Positions 55,885-64,000 of a DNA stretch of 64,000 nt are shown here, piece by piece; position 1 is the first letter of the stretch; each line of letters begins with the position of its first letter. This stretch comes from Gillisella taibaishanensis (lineage in GTDB: Bacteria; Pseudomonadota; Alphaproteobacteria; Rhizobiales; Rhizobiaceae). The DNA is taken from positions 930,001-994,000 of the forward strand of contig NZ_MKIN01000022.1 of assembly GCF_001938985.1 (NCBI RefSeq), read 5' to 3'. The notes under the pieces are model-generated. The model saw only the letters and a program-made list of their open reading frames with translations, was not told the DNA's origin and ran no database searches. Made by a program: the position numbers and the translations under genes.

Positions 55885-56898
55885 TTACTTGCTCCCGAGC
55901 TTATCGTTCAGCCGCTCCAGCGCCTTGCGCATTGCGCGAGCATCTTCCTGCTGGGCTTCGATCCAGTCGCGCAGCATCTGCTGCTCGTTGCGCATGTTCT
56001 TGACCAGCCCCTGGATGCCTTCCGACAAGCCGCTGAGCGCTGCGGTAGACTTATCAGAGGCGCCTGACGGTTGTTGAGCAATCTTCTTCATCTGCTCCAG
56101 CAAGCGGTCGATATCCTCGCTGGAAATGCCTGATGCAACCGGGTGATCGGCGCCGATATCGGTGACCGAAGACAGCCAGTTTTCAAGCTCCGTGTAAAAG
56201 CGGTTCTGGGCGCGGCCGGCCTGCAGGTCGAGAAAGCCGAGGATCAGCGAGCCGGAAAGGCCGAGCAGTGATGAGGAAAACGCGGTGCCCATGCCAGCGA
56301 GCGGCGCCGAAAGGCCGTTTTTCAGGGTTTGCAGCACATCGCTGCCCTGCCCGCCGGACCCGGCATCCAGCGTCTGGATAACATTGCTGATCGAGCCGAT
56401 CGTGCCGATCAAGCCCCAGAAGGTGCCGAGCAGACCGAGAAACACCAGAAGGCCGATGAGATAGCGCGAGGTATCGCGCGACTCGTCCAGCCGCGTGGCG
56501 ATGGAATCGAGGATGGAGCGCAGCAGCGTCGCCGACAGCGCCACGGAGCGGCGATTGCCCAAAAGCGAGCGCATTGGCGCCAGAAGCTTCGGGTCCCTGC
56601 CAAGCTTGCTGGCATCGCCCATCATCTGGAAATGGTTGAACCAGCGCACTTCCGAAATCAGCCCGATCAGATGGGCAAAGATAAGGATAATGCCGACGGC
56701 GAGCACACCGAGGATCAGGCCGTTCAGACCCGGATTGGTATAAAAGGCCTGCTCTGCCTGACGAAACAGGATCGCCGCAATGAAACCGACGAGGATCAGA
56801 AAGATCAGCATCGTCAGAATAATGGGCGCCGGGCTCGACAGTTTCGAACTGTAACGGGCCAGTTCGGCGTCCGGGGCGTCCACATCCACATCCGTCAT
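55885..56898 (-). CDS. MotA/TolQ/ExbB-type proton channel family protein
   Basis: A 337-residue protein with membrane helices at about 26-48, 58-80, 145-170 and 190-225. LGTFWGLIGTIGSISNVIQ and APLAGMGTAFSSSLLGLSGSLILGFLDLQ are the conserved channel helices. It pairs with the downstream MotB-like protein. This two-gene unit is conserved across Rhizobiales and is not accompanied by flagellar or Zorya genes here; it may energise an envelope process. Confidence 0.88.
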   Translation of the reverse strand: MTDVDVDAPDAELARYSSKLSSPAPIILTMLIFLILVGFIAAILFRQAEQAFYTNPGLNGLILGVLAVGIILIFAHLIGLISEVRWFNHFQMMGDASKLGRDPKLLAPMRSLLGNRRSVALSATLLRSILDSIATRLDESRDTSRYLIGLLVFLGLLGTFWGLIGTIGSISNVIQTLDAGSGGQGSDVLQTLKNGLSAPLAGMGTAFSSSLLGLSGSLILGFLDLQAGRAQNRFYTELENWLSSVTDIGADHPVASGISSEDIDRLLEQMKKIAQQPSGASDKSTAALSGLSEGIQGLVKNMRNEQQMLRDWIEAQQEDARAMRKALERLNDKLGSK

Positions 56899-57106
56899 TG
56901 GCAGCAGGTCTCCATTACAATCGAAACAGGGCGGTGCGTGTTAACGCGAACATAGGCGGAAGCGTTGCAGCCGGTGTTGAAAAAGCTAAAACAGTCCAAC
57001 GTTTTTCACGCCTTCGGCCAACGGGCCGGAGGCTAGTTCAAAATCATGACGAATTGAAGCGAAAACCCGTGCTTTTTCAAAAGTGCTGAAAAACGGCGGC
57101 AGGAGA

Positions 57107-57907
57107 TCAGGCCTTCGGCAGCGGCCGATTGACCACTTCCAACAGGGCCTTCTGGATATATTCGTTGCCGGCAACGATATCACCACGGGTGAGGCTGTCA
57201 TTGCCGCCAGACATGTCGCTGACGAAACCGCCAGCCTCGCGGATCAAGAGCAGGCCGGCCGCGATGTCCCAGGCGTTGAGCCCGGTTTCCCAGAAGCCGT
57301 CGAAGCGGCCGCAGGCGACATAGGCGAGGTCCAGGGCCGCAGCTCCCATGCGGCGCAGGCCGACCACTTCGCCCATGACGTGGCGCAGCTCGATCAGTGC
57401 CTTGCCGTGGTTTCCGCGGCCCAAATGCGGCACGGCGCAGGCAATCACGCAATCGGACAGCACCTTGCGGGCCGCGACCCGAATGCGGCGGTCGTTGAGG
57501 AAGGCGCCGCCGCCCTTTTCGGTCGTGTAAAGCTCGTCGGTGGCCGGATTGAAAATCACGCCGGCGACGATCTCGCCATTGCGCTCGAGCGCGATGGAGA
57601 CTGCAAACTGCGGAATGCCGTGCAGAAAATTGGTGGTGCCATCGAGCGGATCGACGATCCAGCGATGCGCGCCGTCGGTGCCCTTGATCTCTTCGCCTTC
57701 CTCACCCAGGAAACCATAAGTCGGCCGCGCCTTCAGCAAGTCCTCGCGCACCAGCTTTTCGGCCTTCATATCCGCCTGAGAGACGAAATCGCCCGGTCCC
57801 TTGACCGAGACCTGCAGGTTCTGCACTTCGCCGAAGTCGCGCGACAGAGACTTACCGGCCTTGACGGCCGCCTGAACCATGACATTGAGAAGGGCTGAGC
57901 GAGCCAT
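57107..57907 (-). CDS. inositol monophosphatase family protein (SuhB-like)
   Basis: A 266-residue Mg2+-dependent phosphatase. Metal-binding motifs are GEEGEEI, WIVDPLDGTTNFLHG and the C-terminal NAWDIAAGLLLIREAGG. Substrates may be inositol-1-P or related sugar phosphates; SuhB also acts in rRNA transcription. ATG 57907 has AAGGA 8 bp upstream; the open frame to 57973 is unlikely. Confidence 0.93.
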   Translation of the reverse strand: MARSALLNVMVQAAVKAGKSLSRDFGEVQNLQVSVKGPGDFVSQADMKAEKLVREDLLKARPTYGFLGEEGEEIKGTDGAHRWIVDPLDGTTNFLHGIPQFAVSIALERNGEIVAGVIFNPATDELYTTEKGGGAFLNDRRIRVAARKVLSDCVIACAVPHLGRGNHGKALIELRHVMGEVVGLRRMGAAALDLAYVACGRFDGFWETGLNAWDIAAGLLLIREAGGFVSDMSGGNDSLTRGDIVAGNEYIQKALLEVVNRPLPKA

Positions 57908-58126
57908 AGCGATTTCCTTAAACTTGATAACTGAGCGTCCGGACCATGCCATCGCGCGATGACATCCGGGCAAGGCCGTGTGGCGGCTTGCAGAGAGTTG
58001 AGCGGTTCAAGACCACAAAAACGGCCGCAATTCAAGGGGCCGCAGCCAGCGGATGCGTCGCATCACCCTCAGGCAACGATTCAGCAAGCGGCGCACTGAA
58101 GGGTTAGGTCGTCAATCGACCCTCCG

Positions 58127-59809
58127 TCAGCCCGGATCCTCGTCGTCGCCCTGCGGTGCCTGCGGCTGAGCGCCAGGTGGTGGCACAGTCACACCGGGAA
58201 GCGCGGTCGGATCGGCCGGAGGTTCGTCTGGCTTGGCCACGATCTTTTGTTCACCGCCAGCACCAGTCTGCTCGGCTGCCCCGCCGACTGGCGCCGGCTT
58301 GCCGCCATTGCCGACCCGTGGCGGGGAGCGGCCGAGCTTGCGCTGACCGGTCCGGTATTTGTTCGCCGCATCAATCGCCTGCTTCTGCTGGCTGTCGGGC
58401 AGGCCGAGGTAGAAATCCTCGAGCGCCGGATCGGTAAGGCCGGCGCGGCGCGACAGCACATACCATTTCGCCGCCTCGACGGGGTCGGGTCTGGTGCCGA
58501 GTGCACCGACATAGGCGTGAGAAAGCCGGTTCTGCGCGGCGACATTGCCGCGATTGGCAGCAATCCGCAGCCACTTGAAGCCTTGTTCCAGATCCTGTGG
58601 TCCAGCGATGCCGTTGATCAGCCAGATGCCGATATCGAGTTGCGCCGTATCGAAGCCAGCGCGGGCCGCCCGCACAAGATATTCGCGCGCCAGCTGCCGC
58701 TTTTCGGCCGGCACGTCAGCCACTTTGCGATAGATCTGCGCCACGGCATATTGCGCATCGGCGATGCCCTGGTCGGCCGATCGCTCGTAGAAGGGCAGCG
58801 CCAGCAGCAGGCCTTTCTTGCCGGGATTTTCCGAGACCAGCAATTGCGCCCAATTGAACTCGGCAGACGCATTGCCCGCTTCAGCGGCACGGCGCATGTA
58901 ATCGTCGGCAAGCTTGCGGTCCGGCGTCACGTAACGGCCTTCGAGCAGCATCAACCCGTATTTGAACATCGCGGCCGGATCACCACCGGCTGCAGCCTTT
59001 GCATACCAGAAGGCCGCACCTTTGAGATCGCGCTTGACCGCTAGGCCTCGGGTCATCAGTTCGGCGATCAGCGTCTGCGAGGCCGGATCGCCTTTTTCCG
59101 CCTTGGGCAAGGCATAATCGAAGGCCGTGCCAAACAGGCCGCGCTGGAAGGCGCCATAGGCAGGGTCGACTTTGCCGTTATAAGGCTTTTCCGGCGGAAG
59201 ATCCGGCAGCGGAATGCCCATCCGCTCCATCAGCGTAATACCACCTGCCGGACTGGCGTCCTTTACCCCGGGCCGCTGCATCTTGCCGGCATCCTCGCCA
59301 GAGACCGGACCGGAGATGGGACCCGGCGCGGAGTCGGGCTGGGGCTTGGTCTCAGGAGTGGCCTGCGGGGGAGATTGCGGATTGGTTTGCAGGCTTCCTT
59401 GCGCAGCCGAGCCAGGGGCCGGCGATGCATCTAAATTGCTGAAGCCATCGGGCTGGTTCGCAGCGCCTGCACTGCCCGGCTTCTCAGCCGGCGCACCCGC
59501 TGCGCCATCTGCCTGGCCTTCGCTGGAGCCATCTGTGTTAGCGTCGGTGCCCGGCTTGCCGCCACGCGCCCCCTCGCCGGATTTTTCCGCCGGTTTTGCC
59601 CCATCAGCCGCAGCAGGCGCAACAGCATTGCTGTCCTGCGCAAAGGCTTTACCGCCCGAGATCAACGGAGCCGCCAGAGCGATTGCTACCAAACCAGCGG
59701 CAGCCAAACCAGCGTCAGGCCAAGGCAAGCGACCGAAAGCCGTCGCGCCCCGTAAAAAACGGAGCGAGTTCGGGATCAGCGACAAGGAGCGGGGCGGCGA
59801 AGCGGTCAT
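58127..59809 (-). CDS. Sel1-repeat (tetratricopeptide-like) exported protein
   Basis: A 560-residue protein with a hydrophobic N-terminal export or anchor segment (AAGLVAIALAAPLISGGKAFA), a long Pro/Ala/Gly/Gln-rich region (about 55-185) and five or more Sel1 repeats in the second half (AAFWYAKAAAGGDPAAMFKYGLML, AEAGNASAEFNWAQLL, YERSADQGIADAQYAVAQIY, LRIAANRGNVAAQNRLSHAY). Sel1 proteins mediate protein-protein contacts; the partner is unknown. I prefer ATG 59809 over TTG 59821, which would overlap the upstream ThiE-like gene. Confidence 0.88.
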   Translation of the reverse strand: MTASPPRSLSLIPNSLRFLRGATAFGRLPWPDAGLAAAGLVAIALAAPLISGGKAFAQDSNAVAPAAADGAKPAEKSGEGARGGKPGTDANTDGSSEGQADGAAGAPAEKPGSAGAANQPDGFSNLDASPAPGSAAQGSLQTNPQSPPQATPETKPQPDSAPGPISGPVSGEDAGKMQRPGVKDASPAGGITLMERMGIPLPDLPPEKPYNGKVDPAYGAFQRGLFGTAFDYALPKAEKGDPASQTLIAELMTRGLAVKRDLKGAAFWYAKAAAGGDPAAMFKYGLMLLEGRYVTPDRKLADDYMRRAAEAGNASAEFNWAQLLVSENPGKKGLLLALPFYERSADQGIADAQYAVAQIYRKVADVPAEKRQLAREYLVRAARAGFDTAQLDIGIWLINGIAGPQDLEQGFKWLRIAANRGNVAAQNRLSHAYVGALGTRPDPVEAAKWYVLSRRAGLTDPALEDFYLGLPDSQQKQAIDAANKYRTGQRKLGRSPPRVGNGGKPAPVGGAAEQTGAGGEQKIVAKPDEPPADPTALPGVTVPPPGAQPQAPQGDDEDPG

Positions 59810-59817
59810 TGAGGCGT

Positions 59818-60471
59818 TCAACCCTCAAACCGTGGCGCTTTTTCGTCAAGAAGAGCATTTACCTGCGCCACCACGGTGGCCGCTGCTGCCGGGTCATCAA
59901 ACACGGCCCGAGACAGGGCGACGAATTCCGCACCGGTCTCCGCGCCAGCCAGTGCCGACTGCGGATCATTGCCTGCCATGACGATGCAGGGAATCTCGAT
60001 CATAGACGACCACCACTCGGCAAGATCAAGATTCTTCGAATGCGCCTCGGGCTTGATGTCGCCATCGAAACGACCGAAGAACATGTAGTCGGGATCGGCA
60101 TCGCCGGCTTCCAGCGCCTGATGGCGATCCTTGGCCCCGCCGCAACCAACGATCATCTTCGGGGTGAATTTTTCCACCGCTTCGGCCAGCGCATCGACAT
60201 TGCCTGTTACATGCAGGCCATCGGCCTTGGCCCGGCCGGCGACGCGGCTGTTGTCGGCGACGATGGCAGCGGCCCCTGCGGCCTGCACCAGCGGCACCAC
60301 CGCCTCGGCCTGCGCCTGGAACGCATCGTCATCAAAACCGTATTGCGGTATGATGACCGAGGCGACATCGCCGCCCTTCAGGGCATCGCCAACTACGGTG
60401 GCGAGCGTTGCCGCATCGGCGATCTGCGGCGTGATCAGCACCAGCCGGCAGCGATTTTCTGGCTTAGTCAT
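59818..60471 (-). CDS. thiamine phosphate synthase-like protein
   Basis: A 217-residue TIM-barrel protein of the ThiE type: RLVLITPQIADA, VPLVQAAGAAAIVADNSRVAGRAKADGLHVTG and the C-terminal PCIVMAGNDPQSA. True ThiE couples HMP-PP and THZ-P; several pyrophosphate-binding positions look altered (no clear HLGQ or GxxxSxxS), so it may be a degenerate paralogue. It overlaps or abuts the Sel1 protein gene. ATG 60471 chosen by family start. Confidence 0.8.
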   Translation of the reverse strand: MTKPENRCRLVLITPQIADAATLATVVGDALKGGDVASVIIPQYGFDDDAFQAQAEAVVPLVQAAGAAAIVADNSRVAGRAKADGLHVTGNVDALAEAVEKFTPKMIVGCGGAKDRHQALEAGDADPDYMFFGRFDGDIKPEAHSKNLDLAEWWSSMIEIPCIVMAGNDPQSALAGAETGAEFVALSRAVFDDPAAAATVVAQVNALLDEKAPRFEG

Positions 60472-60548
60472 GGCAAATTCCGTCTTCTTCCTGGCGAGAT
60501 CGGGTTGACCCGTTGCACTACGACATCCTGCATCTATCAACGCACGAC

Positions 60549-60750
60549 GCTGTAGTACTTTAAATTTGCTGCATAATTTACGCCTTGGATCGATTCCGAT
60601 TTAAGGCTTACGCAGTAGCGTCCGTTCGGGAAAACCGGGGCCCGCTTTTCCCTCGGCAAACTCTATATGGTAAACGCGAGGCGCTGTAGCACATTTTGCT
60701 GAACGCATTCACCTCTATAAATCGATTTCGCCTTAAGGAACTGTGCAACG
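60549..60750. repeat. cluster of mosaic intergenic repeats
   Basis: Two related units, CTGTAG...TTTGCTGCATAATTTACGCCTTGG...GATTTAAGGCTTACGCAG (60550-60611, in pieces) and CTGTAGCACATTTTGCTG...CGCCTTAAGGAACTGTGCAACGC (60683-60750, in pieces), flank a partial copy (60617-60660, with TTCGGGAAAACCGG and CTTTTCCCTCGGCAAACTCTA) of the repeat seen at 5260 and 24251. All are palindromic and non-coding. The rest of the gap to 60945 shows nothing recognisable. Confidence 0.65.
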
Positions 60751-60945
60751 CATGTTGAATCTGCGCCGACCGCGGCATCGCGGCAGGTGGTTCGATAGAG
60801 CGGACCTTACAGCAGCAGCAGCTGGCGGAGCAAAAAACATCGACTGAAACGATTCCGGTCCGGTGATTTATGCGCTAGCTTGGGTATAGAGCATCCCCTG
60901 CTCAGGACCACGCACCATCATTCCCGCCACCCTCCGGACATCGCC

Positions 60946-61713
60946 ATGCTGCCAGACCTGACCTTTCTGCTTGCCGCCATTCCCGCCGTCGCGCTCGTCG
61001 GGCTCTCGAAGGGCGGCCTTGGCGGCGCGTTCAGCCTGCTTGGCGTGCCGATCCTGGCGCTGGTCGTGCCGCCGATGGCGGCGGCAGCGATCTTCCTGCC
61101 GATTCTGCTGGTCTCGGATCTGGTCGCCCTCTATGCATGGCGCGGCCATGGCGACTGGCGCACGTTTTTAGCTCTCCTGCCCGGCGCTCTTGCTGGCATC
61201 GTTTTTGGCTGGGCCACCTCGGCACTGGTTCCCGCCGATGCAATGCGGCTGGTGCTGGGCACGATCACCGTGCTCTTTGCGGGGCGGTATTTTGTGCGAC
61301 GGCTACGCGGAGAACGAGAAGGCAGCCGCCCGGCCCGGGCGCAGAACACCATCGCCGCCACCGCCTGGGGCGGCCTCGCCGGCTATGGCAGCTTCATCGC
61401 CCATGCCGGCGGCCCACCATTTGAAATTTATGCCCTGCCGCTGAAACTCGACCCCCGCACCTATACCGGCACCAGCGTGCGGTTCTTCGCGTGTCTCAAT
61501 GCCATCAAGGTCATTCCCTATGTGGCACTCGGCCAGCTCGACGTCAGCAATCTCACGCTGTCGCTGACGCTGTTACCCGTGGTTTTGGTATCGACGATGG
61601 CTGGCGCATGGGTCGTCCGGCGTATGCGCGCCGAGACCTTTTATCCCCTGATCTACGGCATGACGCTGATAGCGGGAATGAAACTGCTTTGGGACGGGCT
61701 GTCGGTGATATAA
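60946..61713 (+). CDS. TauE/SafE family sulfite or organosulfonate exporter
   Basis: A 255-residue membrane protein with about eight hydrophobic segments; VALVGLSKGGLGGAFSLLGVP and the second-half AGYGSFIAHAGGPPFEIYALP are the duplicated TauE/SafE signature. Family members export sulfite, sulfoacetate or related anions; the substrate here is unknown. ATG 60946 starts directly with the first helix. An ArsR-type regulator gene follows after 120 bp. Confidence 0.9.
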   Translation: MLPDLTFLLAAIPAVALVGLSKGGLGGAFSLLGVPILALVVPPMAAAAIFLPILLVSDLVALYAWRGHGDWRTFLALLPGALAGIVFGWATSALVPADAMRLVLGTITVLFAGRYFVRRLRGEREGSRPARAQNTIAATAWGGLAGYGSFIAHAGGPPFEIYALPLKLDPRTYTGTSVRFFACLNAIKVIPYVALGQLDVSNLTLSLTLLPVVLVSTMAGAWVVRRMRAETFYPLIYGMTLIAGMKLLWDGLSVI

Positions 61714-61832
61714 TGCCTTTTGCGCCAATAAGTTGTCGCAAAATTGATATCCGTCGAAATCCCGAAAAAATTGTATTTTCGCGTCGCACAATTGCGCTTG
61801 CCGGGAGCGTTTCTGTGTCATAGCGTGCAGAT

Positions 61833-62093
61833 ATGACAACCATCGACCCGTTCTCGGCGATCGCCGACCCAAACCGACGCTACCTGCTTGAAGAGCTGCG
61901 CCGCGCACCGCGCACGGTCAATGATTTGGCCCAGGGCCTGCCGATCAGCCGGCCAGCCGTGTCGCAGCATTTGAAGGCGCTCCTGGACTGCAACCTGGTC
62001 ACCGTCACCAGCCAGGGCACCAAGCGCATCTACTCCGTCAACAATCCGGGCTTCGTCAGGCTCAATCTCTGGCTGGACCAGTTTTGGAACTGA
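61833..62093 (+). CDS. ArsR-family winged-helix regulator
   Basis: An 86-residue protein that is almost only the DNA-binding domain: FSAIADPNRRYLLEELRRAPRTVNDLAQGLPISRPAVSQHLKALLDCNLVTV split by a turn, then a wing and a short C-terminal helix. No metal-binding CVC motif is present, so it probably does not sense arsenic. The AT-rich region before it (61735-61800) likely holds its promoter. Confidence 0.88.
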   Translation: MTTIDPFSAIADPNRRYLLEELRRAPRTVNDLAQGLPISRPAVSQHLKALLDCNLVTVTSQGTKRIYSVNNPGFVRLNLWLDQFWN

Positions 62094-62148
62094 CGGAACG
62101 GCTTGAGCCGGCGCGTTCGCAGTGATTTTCACAGCTCCAGAAACAGAA

Positions 62149-62185
62149 GGCCCCGAAGGCGAAGAGCGCTCCGGGGCCATTATTT
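62149..62185 (+). terminator. terminator-like hairpin after the ArsR-type gene
   Basis: GGCCCCG (62149-62155) pairs with CGGGGCC (62172-62178) over a 16-nt loop, followed by ATTATTTAC. The T run is weak. Confidence 0.5.
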
Positions 62186-62268
62186 ACTGTGCAAGTCCAT
62201 TCGTCTTGCAGAAACTGTATCGGCCTTAGAAACGCGTTACGCAATCGGGGCCGGTGAGCGAAACCTGG

Positions 62269-62442
62269 TCAATGTCTAGTCGACTTCAGGCGCTCCATTT
62301 CATCCTTGAGGCGCAGTTTGAGGCGCTTGAGTTCCAGAATTTCTTTGTCGTCGGTCGAGGGTGAGGAAAGGGCGGCATGTAGTTTCTCCTCCAAAACTCC
62401 ATGCTTCTTGGCAAGCGATTCAAGATGAGCCTGAATGGTCAT
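62269..62442 (-). CDS. DUF465 (YdcH) family small coiled-coil protein
   Basis: A 57-residue protein, MTIQAHLESLAKKHGVLEEK followed by ALSSPSTDDKEILELKRLKL and RLKDEMERLKSTRH. This is the DUF465/YdcH hairpin of two helices joined by a short acidic loop; function unknown. AAGGAAGGA lies just upstream of ATG 62442. A second family member lies on the plus strand at 62783. Confidence 0.85.
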   Translation of the reverse strand: MTIQAHLESLAKKHGVLEEKLHAALSSPSTDDKEILELKRLKLRLKDEMERLKSTRH

Positions 62443-62466
62443 TTGATTCTATCCTTCCTTTTCAAC

Positions 62467-62494
62467 CTCCAGCTTCCATCGCTGGAGCTTTTTT
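62467..62494 (+). terminator. plus-strand terminator just upstream of the DUF465 gene
   Basis: CTCCAGC-TTCCATC-GCTGGAG with a 7-bp perfect stem followed by CTTTTTT. No plus-strand gene ends here; on the minus strand the same hairpin would sit in the 5' leader of the DUF465 gene, 25 bp before the ATG. Confidence 0.7.
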
Positions 62495-62782
62495 GGTTTA
62501 CGACAGGAGTGTGACACGATCTTTTCCCGATGTCTAAGGCGAAAAACTGATTTATCTGCGACAATTTCGTGGTGGCACAGGTGACGTTTTTCACCTCGCG
62601 TCACCCCATTGCCGTAGGTCACTCATATGGTGGAAGAATTTCAGAAATACCCGAGGGGGTTGGCGAGATGAAAAATATGCAGAAGGGCTAACTTCCCGTT
62701 ACCGACGTTTGGTGATAGGAGCTTGCGCCATTCCACCATGCATCAGAAATAGATACAGACATCGACAGAATGGGGACTTAGG

Positions 62783-62986
62783 ATGCCGGATCAGGACCAC
62801 GCGGATACAAGGCTTCAGCTCGCAAGGCTTCGTCAGGAACACGAGGATTACGACGCCGCGATCAACGCCATGGTTCAGGTCGGGTGCGATGCCTTGCGGA
62901 TCCAGCGCATGAAGAAGAAGAAGCTTGCCATCAAGGACAGGCTCACCAAGCTGGAAGACCAGTTGATCCCCGACATCATCGCCTGA
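62783..62986 (+). CDS. DUF465 (YdcH) family protein, second copy
   Basis: A 67-residue protein: MPDQDHADTRLQLARLRQEH, then DAALRIQRMKKKKLAIKDRL-like second helix (VGCDALRIQRMKKKKLAIKD) and TKLEDQLIPDIIA. It has the DUF465 fold pattern with a conserved basic K-K-K-x-x-x-K-D-x-I/L end. It lies 15 bp before purE, so it is probably co-transcribed with purEK. Function unknown. Confidence 0.85.
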   Translation: MPDQDHADTRLQLARLRQEHEDYDAAINAMVQVGCDALRIQRMKKKKLAIKDRLTKLEDQLIPDIIA

Positions 62987-63001
62987 GAAAGGGTGCCGCC
63001 G

Positions 63002-63502
63002 ATGCAGGACGAAAGACCGCCCGTTGCCATCATCATGGGTAGCCAGTCCGACTGGGAAACCATGAAGAATGCCGCCGATACCCTGGACGCGCTTGGCGTC
63101 AGCTACGAGGCGCGCATCGTCTCGGCCCACCGCACACCCGATCGTATGGTCGCCTTCGCCAAGGGCGCGCGCGACGAAGGCTTCCAGGTGATCATCGCCG
63201 GTGCCGGCGGTGCTGCCCACCTGCCAGGCATGGTCGCATCGCTGACGCCGCTGCCGGTCTTTGGCGTGCCGGTGCAGTCGAAAACCATGTCCGGGCTCGA
63301 CAGCCTCTATTCCATCGTGCAGATGCCGGCCGGCATTCCCGTGGGTACGCTTGCCATCGGCCGCGCCGGCGCTGTCAATGCCGCCCTGCTCGCCTCCCGC
63401 GTGCTGGCCCTGCAGGACGGCGACCTCGCCGACCGGCTGGACGACTGGATCGACAACCAGTCCGCCGCCGTCGCCGATTATCCCACCGACGAAGCCCCTT
63501 GA
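63002..63502 (+). CDS. purE: N5-carboxyaminoimidazole ribonucleotide mutase PurE
   Basis: A 166-residue class I PurE that converts N5-CAIR to CAIR in purine synthesis. Motifs: [24 protein letters not shown] and [31 protein letters not shown] 63002 follows GAAAGGG; GTG 62993 is also possible. purK follows after 54 bp, as usual. Confidence 0.97.
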   Translation: MQDERPPVAIIMGSQSDWETMKNAADTLDALGVSYEARIVSAHRTPDRMVAFAKGARDEGFQVIIAGAGGAAHLPGMVASLTPLPVFGVPVQSKTMSGLDSLYSIVQMPAGIPVGTLAIGRAGAVNAALLASRVLALQDGDLADRLDDWIDNQSAAVADYPTDEAP

Positions 63503-63556
63503 GATCGGCGACCAGGACTGGCCGCAAAGACCAATAATCGTGAACGGATCACCAGC

Positions 63557-64000
63557 GTGAAGACCATTGGTATTATCGGCGGCGGCCAGCTTGGCCGCAT
63601 GCTCTGCATGGCTGCAGCCCGGCTGGGCTATAACACCGTCGTACTCGAACCCCAGGAAGGCTGTCCGGCCGCCCAGGTCGCCGTCAGGCAGATCGTGGCC
63701 GATTATGCCGATCCGAAAGCGCTCGCGGAACTCGCGGCCCTCTGCGATGTCGTGACCTACGAATTCGAAAACGTGCCTGTTTCGGCTGCCGAGGCCCTGC
63801 AGCAAAGCGTGCCGGTCTATCCGCCGGCGCGCGCGCTTGCCGTCTCGCAGGACCGGCTCAGCGAAAAGCGCTTCTTGAACGACAGTGGCATTGCCACCGC
63901 CCCCTTCCGCGCCGTCGACAGCCAGGAGGATCTGGAGCGGGCGCTCAACGAATTCGGCGGCGAAGGCGTGCTGAAGACCCGCCGCTTCGGCTATGATGGC
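63557..64000 (+). CDS. purK: N5-carboxyaminoimidazole ribonucleotide synthase PurK, 3'-truncated by window edge
   Basis: The first 148 codons of PurK, an ATP-grasp enzyme that makes N5-CAIR from AIR, bicarbonate and ATP. The N-terminus MKTIGIIGGGQLGRMLCMAA, VVTYEFENVP, and SQDRLSEKRFLNDSGI followed by KTRRFGYDG are characteristic. The start is GTG 63557; no upstream ATG fits. The gene continues beyond the window. Confidence 0.96.
   Translation, partial: MKTIGIIGGGQLGRMLCMAAARLGYNTVVLEPQEGCPAAQVAVRQIVADYADPKALAELAALCDVVTYEFENVPVSAAEALQQSVPVYPPARALAVSQDRLSEKRFLNDSGIATAPFRAVDSQEDLERALNEFGGEGVLKTRRFGYDG

Noticed and set aside
54850-56898. Zorya anti-phage system (ZorA/ZorB)
   Set aside because: The MotA/MotB-like pair could suggest it, but no ZorC/ZorD/ZorE-type genes are adjacent and the surrounding genes are housekeeping; the pair looks like a conserved rhizobial envelope unit.

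Overview
The window is a dense, GC-rich chromosomal segment of an alphaproteobacterium, almost certainly Rhizobiaceae (Rhizobium/Agrobacterium/Allorhizobium type). Support comes from gene order (ruvCAB next to ybgC-tolQRAB-pal-cpoB-tilS-ftsH-glmM; tkt-gap near zapA, 6S RNA, fau, pgk and class I fba), rhizobial families of unknown function (DUF1192, DUF1465, DUF4164, DUF465), a serC-type leader RNA, CtrA-type boxes (TTAA-N7-TTAA), and several palindromic intergenic repeats of rhizobial type. No rRNA, tRNA or CRISPR array was seen.

Layout. 1-5.1 kb: 3'-truncated serC with its leader RNA, a DoxX protein, a sterol-desaturase-like hydroxylase, an outer-membrane barrel protein behind a perfect CtrA box, and a luciferase-like oxidoreductase. 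5.3-11.3 kb: a plus-strand run ruvC-ruvA-[vapB-vapC]-ruvB-phosphoesterase-NUDIX-NUDIX-DinB-ybgC with many 4-8 bp overlaps; a toxin-antitoxin pair sits inside the ruv operon. 11.7-22.6 kb: Tol-Pal envelope system, then tilS, ftsH and glmM. 22.7-26.2 kb: yebC, a pyridoxamine-oxidase-like protein and a K+/H+ antiporter. 26.2-29.8 kb: an accessory patch with visibly lower GC, holding one large SIR2 plus STAND-like NTPase gene (candidate anti-phage defence) between gene-poor flanks, then a frameshifted small ORF. 29.9-42.5 kb: central carbon genes (gap, tkt, pgk, fba) interleaved with DUF4164, zapA, 6S RNA, fau and ymdB; a paiB-GNAT-chemoreceptor block separates 6S RNA from fau. 42.6-46.7 kb: HPP/CBS membrane protein, MFS transporter, DUF1192, a candidate small RNA between two CtrA boxes, DUF1465. 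47-50.5 kb: minus-strand cassette YceI, secreted-repeat protein, ECF sigma, anti-sigma and cytochrome b561, then rpmE. 50.6-64 kb: ABC exporter, FAD dehydrogenase, MotA/MotB-like pair, inositol monophosphatase, Sel1-repeat protein, ThiE-like protein, TauE exporter, ArsR-like regulator, two DUF465 proteins, purE and the start of purK.

Most genes are housekeeping. The parts most worth a second look are the SIR2-STAND gene and its borders, the vapBC pair inside ruvCAB, the set of CtrA boxes (outer-membrane protein, pal, DUF1465), the candidate small RNA before DUF1465, and the repeat families between genes. Functions are read from recognised motifs and gene context; no database search was possible.
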